From positions 1 to 35,196 of the IMG/VR virus record IMGVR_UViG_3300021140_000021: a stretch of 35,196 nucleotides of DNA; one strand, written 5' to 3'. The notes under the pieces were generated by a model that was not told the origin of the DNA, ran no database searches, and saw only the letters and a list, made by a program, of their open reading frames with translations. Below, in pieces: positions 1-7,270 of this stretch. Within the stretch, counting starts at the first letter, position 1, and every line of letters begins with the position of its first letter. The position numbers and the translations under genes were made by a program. This stretch comes from a virus.

Positions 1-14
1 GTTAAAAAAAATAT

Positions 15-119
15 ATGAAAAAAGTAAAACAAATATTTCGTAATCCTTATTTTTGGGTAATGGTGTGGTTTTTAATTATGACCTCAGTTGCAATTATAGT
101 TAATAAAATAACAAACTAG
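15..119 (+). CDS. Small single-span membrane protein
   Basis: A 34-residue open frame starts at the ATG at 15 and stops with TAG at 117-119, 7 bases before the next ATG at 127. It has a basic start (MKKVKQIFRN) followed by one hydrophobic stretch, roughly residues 12-29, so it looks like a tiny inner-membrane protein. The tight spacing to the next gene supports a real coding unit. No function is recognised. It could also be the end of an operon that begins outside the window. Confidence 0.5.
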   Translation: MKKVKQIFRNPYFWVMVWFLIMTSVAIIVNKITN

Positions 120-126
120 TTTGGGT

Positions 127-471
127 ATGAAAAAATTATTAATTATTATAACTTTATTTTTTACATTTAATAGTGGATTTTCTCAACATGTTGGTAAACT
201 TAAAGTAAATCATTGTGTTTGGAAATTTAAAGATTGTGGGCAAGTTATGATTGACGGGAAAAGTTATAGAGTAAGAGGTATGAACACCATTGATTTTGAA
301 AACCAACATGAGACAACAATTTATACTGATAGTAATCATGTTGTGACAGTTCAAAGAACGAGAACAACATACTATTTTAATGTTTTATATCCTAATGGTA
401 AAGTGACTTGCGAAGAGTTTACAAGAGATATTCTTGTTGATTGGTTCCTTAAGGTATTTGTTTTACCTTAA
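127..471 (+). CDS. Small exported protein, unknown function
   Basis: This 114-aa protein starts at the ATG at 127, two codons inside the longest open frame, because the signal peptide begins cleanly there (MKKLLIIITLFFTFNSGFSQ, cleavage probably after the Ser-Gln region, as is common in Bacteroidota). The mature part is about 95 residues with two Cys near its start and one near its end, and it looks beta-rich. It ends just before the late-type motif at 476. No family is recognised. It probably acts in the periplasm or at the cell surface. Confidence 0.7.
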   Translation: MKKLLIIITLFFTFNSGFSQHVGKLKVNHCVWKFKDCGQVMIDGKSYRVRGMNTIDFENQHETTIYTDSNHVVTVQRTRTTYYFNVLYPNGKVTCEEFTRDILVDWFLKVFVLP

Positions 472-475
472 TTGA

Positions 476-487
476 TATTTATAAATA
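476..487 (+). promoter_or_regulatory. Late-type promoter motif
   Basis: TATTTATAAATA lies 8 nt before the ATG at 496. It belongs to the TATTTATA-type family seen before probable late genes and contains the T4 late consensus TATAAATA. It begins 4 bases after the preceding stop codon. Confidence 0.55.
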
Positions 488-495
488 AAAAAAAT

Positions 496-1275
496 ATGGG
501 ACCATCACAAAAAATATCAGTTAATATAGTTGGTAGCGACACATTAGGGGATAATTTGTTAGCAAACAATCCGGTAGTTGAATTTACATTAATATTAAAC
601 GATAGTAATCGTCGTATGATTTATTCTAAAAAATATAGAGGTAAATTAACCGATACTTTAATTTCAAAAGAATTAGAAAATATTAATGTCCCAAGTTACC
701 TTGCAAACACTTTTGAGACAATTATAGTTAACTTGGATTTAGTAATATTCAATAATAGATTGGAGAAAACTCAAATGGTTCCAATCATGGAAATCGAAAA
801 AAGTAAATTATTAACCACATATGTCGAAATTTTAGGTCAGTCCTACCCAAATTCATTTAATGTTAATTCTAACGAAAATATTAGTCTTACTTTACCTTTA
901 TTGGGCGAATCGAACATGTTACAATTTTGTTCGAATAATGGATATGATGTGAATGGTGAGACATTGGAAAATTTAGATGATTATGCCAAAAAGTTATTAG
1001 AATACGAATCATTAATTAAAGTCACTCAACTTGAGTTAGATAACTTGAAAAGTAGTGGTGTCCATGTATTAAAAAATACTTTAGGTATTGATAAGGATGA
1101 AGATGGTAACTTAATCGGGTTAATTAATCAGTTTATCGAAAATATCTCGGAACTGAATGAAAAATATCGTAAATTATCTAGTTATGGTATAATTGAGGGA
1201 GATGATAAAACTAAGTATAATTTACTCAATACCACCATCAATTCGTTGGAGAGATATTTGAAAATGATTGAATAA
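496..1275 (+). CDS. Late protein with C-terminal coiled coil, unknown function
   Basis: The 259-aa product is read from the ATG at 496. An in-frame TTG at 472 lies upstream, but the promoter-like motif at 476-487 falls between them, so 496 is the better start. The N-terminal half (about 1-140) looks beta-rich. Residues about 165-259 are helical and likely coiled-coil, with an acidic DKDEDG stretch between the helices. The late-type motif and neighbouring late genes suggest a virion or assembly protein. No domain family is recognised. Confidence 0.7.
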   Translation: MGPSQKISVNIVGSDTLGDNLLANNPVVEFTLILNDSNRRMIYSKKYRGKLTDTLISKELENINVPSYLANTFETIIVNLDLVIFNNRLEKTQMVPIMEIEKSKLLTTYVEILGQSYPNSFNVNSNENISLTLPLLGESNMLQFCSNNGYDVNGETLENLDDYAKKLLEYESLIKVTQLELDNLKSSGVHVLKNTLGIDKDEDGNLIGLINQFIENISELNEKYRKLSSYGIIEGDDKTKYNLLNTTINSLERYLKMIE

Positions 1276-1313
1276 TCTCAAAGACATAGTAATCTTTTTT
1301 GACTTATTTAGAA

Positions 1314-1325
1314 TATTTATAGATA
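1314..1325 (+). promoter_or_regulatory. Late-type promoter motif
   Basis: TATTTATAGATA lies in the gap between the 259-aa gene and the 2-TM gene that starts at 1343. It is followed by the 13-base repeat ACCAAGATACTAT at 1332. Confidence 0.55.
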
Positions 1326-1331
1326 AGTAAA

Positions 1332-1344
1332 ACCAAGATACTAT
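1332..1344 (+). repeat. 13-bp repeat ACCAAGATACTAT, copy 1
   Basis: Identical copies occur at 7254 and 31335. Here the last two bases of the repeat are the first two of the ATG start codon at 1343, so it is the 5' untranslated region or initiation region of that gene. Confidence 0.7.
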
Positions 1345-1597
1345 GAAAAAATTTTTTAAAGAGTTGTTTAACGACCACAACTCAATCAACGAAAAAGCGG
1401 TCATCGGATTCATGTCATTTGTTATGATGTGCTCATTTGCTGTTGTAGATATTATAACAGGAGCAATGGGACGACCATTGTTAGTTAATGAGTTCATTTT
1501 TGACTCATTCAAAATTCTAACCATCGCATGTTTCGGAATCGCGTCAGTTGATAAGTTTATCACATTGAACAAAAAGACCCAAGAACCGGAAGGTTAA
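1343..1597 (+). CDS. Two-TM small membrane protein, holin-like
   Basis: This 84-aa protein has a charged N-terminus (MKKFFKELFNDHNSINEK), two hydrophobic segments at about residues 20-42 and 50-70, and a short polar tail (LNKKTQEPEG). The size, topology and late-type motif fit a class II holin-like or other small late phage membrane protein, but no signature residue proves it. The endolysin gene is not adjacent (it is at 6349-7197 on the other strand), so the holin role is inferred. A strong terminator follows directly. Confidence 0.7.
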   Translation: MKKFFKELFNDHNSINEKAVIGFMSFVMMCSFAVVDIITGAMGRPLLVNEFIFDSFKILTIACFGIASVDKFITLNKKTQEPEG

Positions 1598-1600
1598 GTG

Positions 1601-1629
1601 AAAATCCCCACCTTTGAGTGGGGTTTTTT
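1601..1629 (+). terminator. Rho-independent terminator
   Basis: CCCCAC (1606-1611) pairs with GTGGGG (1618-1623) around a 6-nt loop, followed by six T. An A-run lies upstream, so it may work in both directions. It closes the transcript of the 2-TM gene. Confidence 0.88.
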
Positions 1630-1641
1630 ATTATTGTCAGG

Positions 1642-1653
1642 TATTTATAATCA
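1642..1653 (+). promoter_or_regulatory. Late-type promoter motif abutting a start codon
   Basis: TATTTATAATCA ends 1 nt before the ATG at 1655. It lies between the terminator and the next gene, a position that strongly suggests a promoter. A start about 6-7 nt after the TATTTAT core would give a leaderless message. Confidence 0.6.
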
Positions 1654-1654
1654 T

Positions 1655-2680
1655 ATGAAGGATTATATTAGGTCGGTAATTAAAAATTATATTACAGAAC
1701 AAAAAGTTAATTGGATTAAGGAGCATTGTAATAATTCTTTCAGTGAAAAATCTGAAAGAATGTTTTGTTATGCCGCGACAAAGGCAATTAAAGAAGATTA
1801 TAGTTTACAACAAGATTTAAATAAGAGATTAAAAGAATTTATTGAAAATAATAGTGATACGATTAATAATCTTAAAATGAATACTCTAACACAAGAGTCC
1901 CAAACAGCGGTAGAGGGGTTAGAAGAATTAAGATGGGTTAATACACATGGAAAAAATTTATGTCAAAATATAAAATCTAATATTCTTGAGATTTATGACA
2001 ATTTGATGGGAGGTGTTTATGTTTTTTATGCTGGTCCAACAGGGGAAGAATATCACCCTATCAACAGACTAGACACAAACTATTCAGCATTGGCGGTTAT
2101 GATTACAGAATATTATAGAGATTTAGGTGTGATTAAAGATTTACAAACTAATAAAGGTGTTAGATATGAAAATGGGTGGGTAAAACCAGCGGAGGAATTA
2201 GTTAAATCTGTAATTTATTCAAATAATTCTAATATAGATGTTTTAGGAAAAAAACCTTTAGATTATATTTACGAAGAACTACTTAATAATTTGGGGTCTG
2301 AAATTTCAACGAAAACTTACCAAGTATTGTCAAAGGTTAGAGAATCAGGATTTGAAACTGAAAGAAAATTTATAGAACAACTTGACAAATATGGTATAAC
2401 TTATAAAAATTTTGGTAAAGATTACGGATTTGTTGATAGGTTTTTAGGTATTGATTTATTCGTTAAAATAAATGATAATTGGTATCCTACACAGGTAAAA
2501 AGTTCAGAAAGGGAACAAATATTAATTACTAAATTGGGATGTGAGGGTGCACTTGTTGCTTATCCTGATAATAGTGGTAATTTTTGGGTTAATTATATGT
2601 CGTTTGAAAGATTTTTTTGTAAAATGAATAAGATTTGTAAAGAAAAAGACGAGGAAATCCCTGAAGATTTTAAATTTTAG
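1655..2680 (+). CDS. Late protein with PD-(D/E)xK nuclease-like C-terminus
   Basis: The 341-aa protein is read from the ATG at 1655. The longer frame from a GTG at 1598 would run through the terminator and promoter motif, so it is rejected. The N-terminus (MKDYIRSVIKNYITEQ) resembles the short N-terminal helices of other late genes here and ends in a possible (I/L)xE maturation site. Near the C-terminus, Asp267 followed by Gln280-Val-Lys282 (GIDLF...TQVKSS) matches the D...(E/Q)xK core of the PD-(D/E)xK nuclease fold, with ESGFETERKFIEQL before it as a possible first helix. It may be a virion-carried or DNA-processing nuclease. The nuclease call is inferred from the motif alone. Confidence 0.65.
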   Translation: MKDYIRSVIKNYITEQKVNWIKEHCNNSFSEKSERMFCYAATKAIKEDYSLQQDLNKRLKEFIENNSDTINNLKMNTLTQESQTAVEGLEELRWVNTHGKNLCQNIKSNILEIYDNLMGGVYVFYAGPTGEEYHPINRLDTNYSALAVMITEYYRDLGVIKDLQTNKGVRYENGWVKPAEELVKSVIYSNNSNIDVLGKKPLDYIYEELLNNLGSEISTKTYQVLSKVRESGFETERKFIEQLDKYGITYKNFGKDYGFVDRFLGIDLFVKINDNWYPTQVKSSEREQILITKLGCEGALVAYPDNSGNFWVNYMSFERFFCKMNKICKEKDEEIPEDFKF

Positions 2681-2683
2681 TTG

Positions 2684-2692
2684 TATATTTGC
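2684..2692 (+). promoter_or_regulatory. Bacteroidota-type promoter (-7 box TATATTTGC)
   Basis: TATATTTGC is followed by ACT and then the ATG at 2696. It overlaps an upstream TTG in the same frame, which shows that the longer reading (YICTM) is not the true start. Confidence 0.7.
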
Positions 2693-2695
2693 ACT

Positions 2696-2926
2696 ATGCC
2701 AAAAGAAGTTAACCCTAAAGACCCAACAAAATGGTCTCGTACTTATGAGAGTGAAGAATGTATTTCTATTTGGAGATATGATTCAAACATACATCAATTT
2801 AATCCGATATCTGTTGAACACAAATGGAAGAAAGGATTTGAAATAGGACCTACAAAGAAAAAAACCTTAGGTGATTTAGTTGGTGAGTCAAAAAAGACTT
2901 CAAAATCAAAGAAGTCTAAGTCTTGA
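2696..2926 (+). CDS. Small basic protein, unknown function
   Basis: The 76-aa product starts at the ATG at 2696, placed 3 nt after a TATATTTGC promoter box. The C-terminal third is rich in Lys and Ser (a GESKKTSKSKKSKS tail) and could bind nucleic acid. The first 50 residues hold several Trp (KWSRTYESEECISIWRYD). The host-type promoter suggests early expression, unlike the late gene just upstream. Its last 21 bases overlap the end of the convergent gene at 2906. No family is recognised. Confidence 0.7.
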   Translation: MPKEVNPKDPTKWSRTYESEECISIWRYDSNIHQFNPISVEHKWKKGFEIGPTKKKTLGDLVGESKKTSKSKKSKS

Positions 2927-3526
2927 GTCGATAATATTTTTCAATTCAAGTAAACTTTTCTTATCCATTGAGGAAATAACTTTTGTTGTTTTCTTGAAAT
3001 TGTTTTCTTGGATGTTTTTATTAGATTCACGGACTGAATTAATCGACCAATCACTCTCTTCGTAATTGTCATACTGGGGTTTACTAGTTTCCCAACCTTC
3101 ATAGGTATCCCAATAACCATCAGCATGTTGTCTTAAAATACTTCTTCTAACCCAGTCTTCATCGTAAGAGTCAATTTCTTGTTTAAGAAATACCTCATAA
3201 GTACATGTACCCCGAGTGCTGTAAAGCATCTCATAAGTTTTTGCAATAGGTATTACAAGTTTATCTATTAAACTTCTATCTTTAGTTTCAGATATTTCCG
3301 AAATAAGTTGTTTATTAATTTCGATAAATTTTGTGAAAAATTGAACATCCTCATCATCAACTACATCGATACTAAACATACGAGATATGTCACTTAATAT
3401 AGTGTGATTACTATCATAGGTATCTGTAGAATACTCCTCATCAAAATCGTCAGAAATTAATTTTTGGGAGATTAAATATAAAATCTTTTTTGGTTGGTTG
3501 GAAAACTCACTTTGTTCTGCACTCAT
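2906..3526 (-). CDS. Unknown acidic phage protein
   Basis: A 206-aa acidic protein starts at the ATG at 3526, 4 bases after the stop of the gene upstream, so it belongs to the minus-strand operon that begins near 5880. It looks mainly helical, with a tyrosine- and tryptophan-rich segment (DGYWDTYEGWETSKPQYDNYEE) near residue 140 and a helical, charged C-terminus. No signal peptide, membrane segment or known motif is seen. Confidence 0.7.
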   Translation of the reverse strand: MSAEQSEFSNQPKKILYLISQKLISDDFDEEYSTDTYDSNHTILSDISRMFSIDVVDDEDVQFFTKFIEINKQLISEISETKDRSLIDKLVIPIAKTYEMLYSTRGTCTYEVFLKQEIDSYDEDWVRRSILRQHADGYWDTYEGWETSKPQYDNYEESDWSINSVRESNKNIQENNFKKTTKVISSMDKKSLLELKNIIDSRLRLL

Positions 3527-3530
3527 ATTA

Positions 3531-3815
3531 TTAAATATCCTTGCTTCTCAAATAATTAACCAAATTTTGTAACTTATCTGCGTCTTCCGGATTAAATATA
3601 AACTCATCAAATGCGCCATAGTTACATTGTCTTCCCAAAATGTATTTGATTCCACACTTAACTCTTTCCCAAAATGGTCTTTTGTTTAGATGGATGTGAA
3701 AATAACACATAGGATGTTTAACTCCATTTGAGTCTTCGTCACTATCATATTGAATGATTAGTTGATGTTCCGGTGAATGACAATCGCAAATAAGTATATC
3801 TTTTTTATTTTTCAT
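3531..3815 (-). CDS. Unknown small phage protein (CDCHSPEHQ motif)
   Basis: The start is set at the ATG at 3815 (MKNKKDILICDCHSPEHQ), because the longer frame would overlap the upstream gene by 68 bases and the ATG at 3815 leaves a 10-nt gap. The 94-aa protein has CDCHSPEHQLIIQYD near the start, a H-x-H strand (YFHIHLN) and a C-terminal helix. Small proteins of this type, starting with a C-x-C-x-S-x-EH motif, look familiar from large phages, but their function is unknown to me. A metal-binding role for the Cys and His is possible. Confidence 0.7.
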   Translation of the reverse strand: MKNKKDILICDCHSPEHQLIIQYDSDEDSNGVKHPMCYFHIHLNKRPFWERVKCGIKYILGRQCNYGAFDEFIFNPEDADKLQNLVNYLRSKDI

Positions 3816-3825
3816 ATATTTTAAT

Positions 3826-4134
3826 TTATTCTGTTTCCCAACCATCTTCATCATACCAAAATTCAGCACAAGGGTATTCTCTTCCCTGTTCATCGATGCT
3901 ACACCAATGGGTTTTTTCTTCGTTCACCCATTTCCAATCCTTCCCTTCTTCACCTTCAGGTAAATCCGGTTCATCCAATGGTGGATGATAAACATTCACA
4001 TCGATATAACGATGATTGCAGTCACACCCACGAGGGACGCAATCATCGCAAAATTCGGAACTAAATCCATTACTATAACCTGGCCCGTAAGTCCATACGG
4101 CAACCTTTCCGCAATCACATAATTCTTTTTTCAT
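3826..4134 (-). CDS. Cys-rich small protein, possible zinc binding
   Basis: The 102-aa product starts at the ATG at 4134, 4 nt after the phosphoesterase stop. The N-terminal 40 residues carry Cys pairs (LCDCGKVAVW, FCDDCVPRGCDC) that could hold one zinc. The rest is acidic and Trp-rich (DWKWVNEEKTHWCS, FWYDEDGWE). It sits in the same operon as its neighbours. Function unknown. Confidence 0.7.
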   Translation of the reverse strand: MKKELCDCGKVAVWTYGPGYSNGFSSEFCDDCVPRGCDCNHRYIDVNVYHPPLDEPDLPEGEEGKDWKWVNEEKTHWCSIDEQGREYPCAEFWYDEDGWETE

Positions 4135-4138
4135 ATTC

Positions 4139-4837
4139 CTAATAATTTATAACTTCCCACTCATTGGTTTCAAAATCAAAATCAATTGTGAATGGTTTTT
4201 GGGTGTAATTGTATTGTTCATCTAAAACAGATGCATTGATATAAAGAGTTCCATCGTTAAAGATAATTCCTCTACCGGAATGGATATGACCACAAACATG
4301 GATTTTTGGTTTGATGGTTTTAATTCTTTCTGCCAATAATTCACAACCAAGATTTTCCGGACGACCGATAACTTTATCCACAAAACCATATGCTGGCCCG
4401 TGAGTGATTAAGATGTCGGTGTCCACAGGAACATCACTCCATTTTTGCCCTAACTCCCAACCATTTCTTGGAAGATTGAATGCCCAATCGTAAAACTCAG
4501 GTTGCCATGGACTACCATATATTTTAATTGGTTTATCCGGGTTCCCAACTAATGAGAGACTATCTTGAAGATAAGTAATACTACTATAATTCCCCAAAAT
4601 TTCACTAACTTCTTCAACATTATTTTGGAATCCCCAATCGTGGTTCCCTGCAATGAATATCTTATGTGTGTAACCCTCAATCCCATTAAACCATTCGCAA
4701 AAATCTTTAATTTCGTGATTATACCCCATCGAACTAATGTCTCCGGAATGAATCAGAATATCCCCACCTAACAAATGAGAGGTTATTTGCTTGTGTTTGC
4801 CATGCGAGTCGCTAATAAATGTTATTCTCTTTTTCAT
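4139..4837 (-). CDS. Calcineurin-like metallophosphoesterase
   Basis: This 232-aa protein carries the full metallophosphoesterase set: Asp10-x-His12 (ISDSHG), GD at 32-33 (IHSGDIS), GNHD at 64-67, a His in LITHGPAYG, and GHIHSG near the C-terminus. These residues bind a two-metal centre that hydrolyses phosphomonoesters or diesters. Substrate unknown; length and motifs fit the small single-domain phosphoesterase group. The start at 4837 (MKKRITFISDSHG) overlaps the upstream stop as ATGA, so the two genes are translationally coupled. Confidence 0.9.
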   Translation of the reverse strand: MKKRITFISDSHGKHKQITSHLLGGDILIHSGDISSMGYNHEIKDFCEWFNGIEGYTHKIFIAGNHDWGFQNNVEEVSEILGNYSSITYLQDSLSLVGNPDKPIKIYGSPWQPEFYDWAFNLPRNGWELGQKWSDVPVDTDILITHGPAYGFVDKVIGRPENLGCELLAERIKTIKPKIHVCGHIHSGRGIIFNDGTLYINASVLDEQYNYTQKPFTIDFDFETNEWEVINY

Positions 4838-4995
4838 AATATGCAATTTTTATCGTCTTCATCAAATTCTCCAAATAAATCGTTTCCTTTATAGTCGGGG
4901 TGATTATTTGACATATAATCAATACCTCTAACCCATAAGATGACTATGGGTATCAGAATAATTAAAATAATTGAAATAATTACTATTTTTGTCAT
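4834..4995 (-). CDS. Small membrane-anchored acidic protein
   Basis: A 53-aa frame starts at the ATG at 4995 and ends at 4834, overlapping the phosphoesterase ATG by 4 bases (ATGA). Residues 3-22 form one very hydrophobic segment (IVIISIILIILIPIVILW), followed by a short acidic tail (GEFDEDDKN). It is 14 nt downstream of the 199-aa gene. The coupling and clean topology support a real gene. Function unknown. Confidence 0.7.
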   Translation of the reverse strand: MTKIVIISIILIILIPIVILWVRGIDYMSNNHPDYKGNDLFGEFDEDDKNCIL

Positions 4996-5009
4996 ATATT
5001 TTTACTTTT

Positions 5010-5609
5010 TTAATCCCACCAATATTTTAACCCCGAACCATCAAATTGTTTTTCCCAATCGTAATCTTTATCAAATTTGTTAACATCTTGACCCTTTAGT
5101 ATTTCAAATAATTCGTTCCATTCTTGAGATTCAATTTCATGGGCTCTTTTGAAAACTTTAGTATTATGTTCTTTTTCTTCAGGAGTTTCTTTATCAACTA
5201 ATCGACTAAATCCAGGTTTATCCGGAATATCTTCAAATTCCCAATCGTGTAGTATTAACTCACCTAACTCGGATTCTGCCATTTCGGAATATGAATCATT
5301 AATGTAGTTTTGAATTAATTGAGATGCCCTTCTCATCTTCTCAACTTTTTTGAGTCTTGGACCATCAATCTCATTTCCATATTTCTCAATATTATCCGCC
5401 ATGTGAGTTAAGGACACCTGTAAAAACTCTAAAGACGCGTGATTATCCCACCAACTATGATTCCAAAGAGGTTTTCTAAATCTCCAAACATTTTTAACAA
5501 AATTTGGGATATCCCTACGAAATAAATTGTAAGTTTTATACCACCAAGTGTTATGACTAATCATTTTTTTAAGACTATCCTCAAAACTATCTGCAAAATT
5601 TACTTCCAT
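5010..5609 (-). CDS. Conserved-type phage protein, unknown function
   Basis: The 199-aa product starts at the ATG at 5609. It is rich in Trp, Arg and helix formers. A central segment (KNVWRFRKPLWNHSWWDNH...HMADNIEKYG) resembles a protein often seen in large T4-like phages of diverse hosts, for which I know no function. A helical, acidic region (MAESELGELILHDWEFEDIPDKPG) follows. It sits third from the promoter in the operon led by the 5880 gene. Confidence 0.75.
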   Translation of the reverse strand: MEVNFADSFEDSLKKMISHNTWWYKTYNLFRRDIPNFVKNVWRFRKPLWNHSWWDNHASLEFLQVSLTHMADNIEKYGNEIDGPRLKKVEKMRRASQLIQNYINDSYSEMAESELGELILHDWEFEDIPDKPGFSRLVDKETPEEKEHNTKVFKRAHEIESQEWNELFEILKGQDVNKFDKDYDWEKQFDGSGLKYWWD

Positions 5610-5622
5610 AATGTTTTATTTA

Positions 5623-5880
5623 TTAATTAACTAATTCTTTTTCTTGTTCTTTAATTTTTTCGTCAATCAACTCCCAAATTTTATTATCAAGTTTTCTTTC
5701 AAGTTGCCAAATAATATTGGAACGAAAATCAAACTCTAAGGTATTATCCTTATCTAATATCTTCTTGAATTGATTAATCAAATTCTGAATTGTCTGTTGT
5801 TGTTTAGGTGAATCACACGAATCTATGATTTTTTCAATCCATACATTCACATCACCATAATGTTTACTTACTGCTGCCAT
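5623..5880 (-). CDS. Small helical protein, first gene of operon
   Basis: An 85-aa, mainly helical protein starts at the ATG at 5880. A TATATTTGC promoter box lies 18 nt upstream (5899-5907), so this is probably the first gene of a minus-strand operon that runs to 2906. The sequence is charged (KIWELIDEKIKEQEKELVN at the end) with no membrane segment. No family is recognised. Confidence 0.7.
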   Translation of the reverse strand: MAAVSKHYGDVNVWIEKIIDSCDSPKQQQTIQNLINQFKKILDKDNTLEFDFRSNIIWQLERKLDNKIWELIDEKIKEQEKELVN

Positions 5881-5898
5881 ATTTTTAAGTTTTATGAT

Positions 5899-5907
5899 GC
5901 AAATATA
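5899..5907 (-). promoter_or_regulatory. Bacteroidota-type promoter (-7 box TATATTTGC)
   Basis: On the minus strand TATATTTGC lies 18 nt before the ATG at 5880. It would give a short leader and drive the operon down to 2906. Confidence 0.65.
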
Positions 5908-5932
5908 AACAAAAAAAATTAAATGAGTTGAA

Positions 5933-6349
5933 TTAAGTGAAATATTTTTTTACTCTTTCTAATAAAGAAGGGTCAAATTTGATTCCGTGACGATTTTTAA
6001 ATTCTCTTAACAATATTTTAATGTCGTCGAGGTATCCATATTTCTCCAATAAGATATATGCACCCAAATCAGCATCCAACTCCTCATCATCACTTCTTGG
6101 TCCGTCGTGACCCATAACAATATGAGAAACTTCGTGAGCTTCAATAAATTTCAATAGGTTATTACCTCTCGAGTCAAGTAATTGTTCTCCATCGATAACA
6201 ACTAAATTATTGCCTGGCACCATAAACCCATATCCGAATTCTTCAAAAAAAGGTTTCATCTCTTCGTATTGGAAATTACCCTCAAATAGAACGGCAATTT
6301 CTACATTTGGTAAAAATTCACTATCATATATAACCGGTCCTTCTTGCAT
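5933..6349 (-). CDS. HExxH metallopeptidase-like protein coupled to the endolysin
   Basis: The 138-aa protein has His72-Glu73-Val-Ser-His76 in EAHEVSHIVMG, followed by an acidic helix (DDEELDADLGAYILLEKYG) that could give the third zinc ligand. This layout resembles the small ImmA/IrrE-type zinc peptidases. Its ATG at 6349 shares one base with the endolysin stop (TAATG), so it is probably made from the same late transcript. It may process phage or host proteins late in infection. The peptidase fold is supported by the motif; the target is unknown. Confidence 0.75.
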   Translation of the reverse strand: MQEGPVIYDSEFLPNVEIAVLFEGNFQYEEMKPFFEEFGYGFMVPGNNLVVIDGEQLLDSRGNNLLKFIEAHEVSHIVMGHDGPRSDDEELDADLGAYILLEKYGYLDDIKILLREFKNRHGIKFDPSLLERVKKYFT

Positions 6350-7197
6350 TAGGATAGTAATTTGTAATATTCGTTGAAATGTTTAATTCTATCGGCCAAT
6401 CCTATTGTCCCGCCATTAACTCGTTTTGTTACTGCGGTTATAGTCGCGTTATCGGCTCCTTTGTCACAAATCGCCCAAAGTTTGTTTGAATCGAAGAAGA
6501 ATGCGGCTGACGCCAAAGGATATTTGGTTGCAACTAAATCAGGATTAGCAACACAATCCTCACCAATAAATTTGGAGAACTGAGTGTAGTTATTTTTTCC
6601 AGTTAATTGTATAAACCCGCGGCCACGGAATTTATATCCGTCTCCAGTTGCTTCAGGACCATTACCCATTCTTCCACCATAAACTCTACTAGCGATTTTT
6701 TGTGGATTACGAGCGTATGATTCCGCTAAATTACCGGGAAAGTATTTTCCAAAAATACCCTTAAGACCTGCCGCGGAATAATTAACATTCTCACTAACCG
6801 CTTTGAACCCACCTGATTCATGACCACATTGAGCCAAAAAGTGGGCTAATCTCAAGTTATTTGTAATATTAAATTTTGCTGCGGTATCAGGTATTTGTGA
6901 GATAACTGAATCAGGTATATGACCTCTTAATTTATCAATTTTTAATCCTCCAACTGAAGCAACAGGTTGAGGAATGATTTTATCTTCTTGAATTATATTA
7001 GATGGTTCGGAAGTTGTTCCAAACATTTTATTCCAAGTTCCCGGCCCAACCATACCATCGGCAGTCAATCCATTAGCTGCTTGCCATTTTTTTACTGATG
7101 TTGCGGTTAGCGCTCCATAATGTCCGTCAGACACAAGACCTAATTTTGTTTGGAGTTTTTTTACATCATCTCCTTTAGAACCAATTTTTAATAACAT
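6349..7197 (-). CDS. Endolysin: peptidoglycan-binding domain plus GH19 lysozyme/chitinase-like domain
   Basis: The 282-aa enzyme starts at the ATG at 7197 (MLLKIGSKGDDVKKLQTKLG). The longer frame from 7230 crosses the promoter-like motif and is rejected. Residues 1-60 are a PG_binding_1 domain (KKLQTKLGLVSDGHYG...GPGTWNKMFG), then a linker, then a GH19 domain from about 90 to the end. Catalytic Glu127 (CGHESGGF) and Glu136 (SENVNYSA) are present, as are YKFRGRGFIQLTGK and the C-terminal VNGG...R. It cleaves the glycan strands of the host wall at lysis. There is no signal peptide, so it needs a holin or similar for export. Confidence 0.95.
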   Translation of the reverse strand: MLLKIGSKGDDVKKLQTKLGLVSDGHYGALTATSVKKWQAANGLTADGMVGPGTWNKMFGTTSEPSNIIQEDKIIPQPVASVGGLKIDKLRGHIPDSVISQIPDTAAKFNITNNLRLAHFLAQCGHESGGFKAVSENVNYSAAGLKGIFGKYFPGNLAESYARNPQKIASRVYGGRMGNGPEATGDGYKFRGRGFIQLTGKNNYTQFSKFIGEDCVANPDLVATKYPLASAAFFFDSNKLWAICDKGADNATITAVTKRVNGGTIGLADRIKHFNEYYKLLS

Positions 7198-7210
7198 AAT
7201 ATATTTTTTA

Positions 7211-7219
7211 TAATAAATA
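7211..7219 (-). promoter_or_regulatory. Late-type promoter motif, minus strand
   Basis: TATTTATTA on the minus strand lies 13 nt before the endolysin ATG at 7197. It is divergent from the plus-strand late motif at 7243, so the endolysin and the CsgG operon probably share a late control region. Confidence 0.55.
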
Positions 7220-7242
7220 TCCACCAACAATAAGTTTTGAAA

Positions 7243-7250
7243 TATTTATC
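7243..7250 (+). promoter_or_regulatory. Late-type promoter motif
   Basis: TATTTATC, with AATA after it, lies 20 nt before the ATG at 7271. It is the only promoter-like site seen before the seven-gene envelope operon. Confidence 0.5.
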
Positions 7251-7253
7251 AAT

Positions 7254-7266
7254 ACCAAGATACTAT
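7254..7266 (+). repeat. 13-bp repeat ACCAAGATACTAT, copy 2
   Basis: An exact copy of the sequence at 1332 and 31335. It lies in the 5' leader of the envelope operon, 4 nt before the ATG at 7271. Confidence 0.7.
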
Positions 7267-7270
7267 TAAA

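Noticed and set aside
1598-1654. Longer N-terminus for the 341-aa gene from a GTG at 1598
   Set aside because: It would be read through a strong terminator and the TATTTATA motif; the ATG at 1655 fits the shared N-terminal helix of late proteins.
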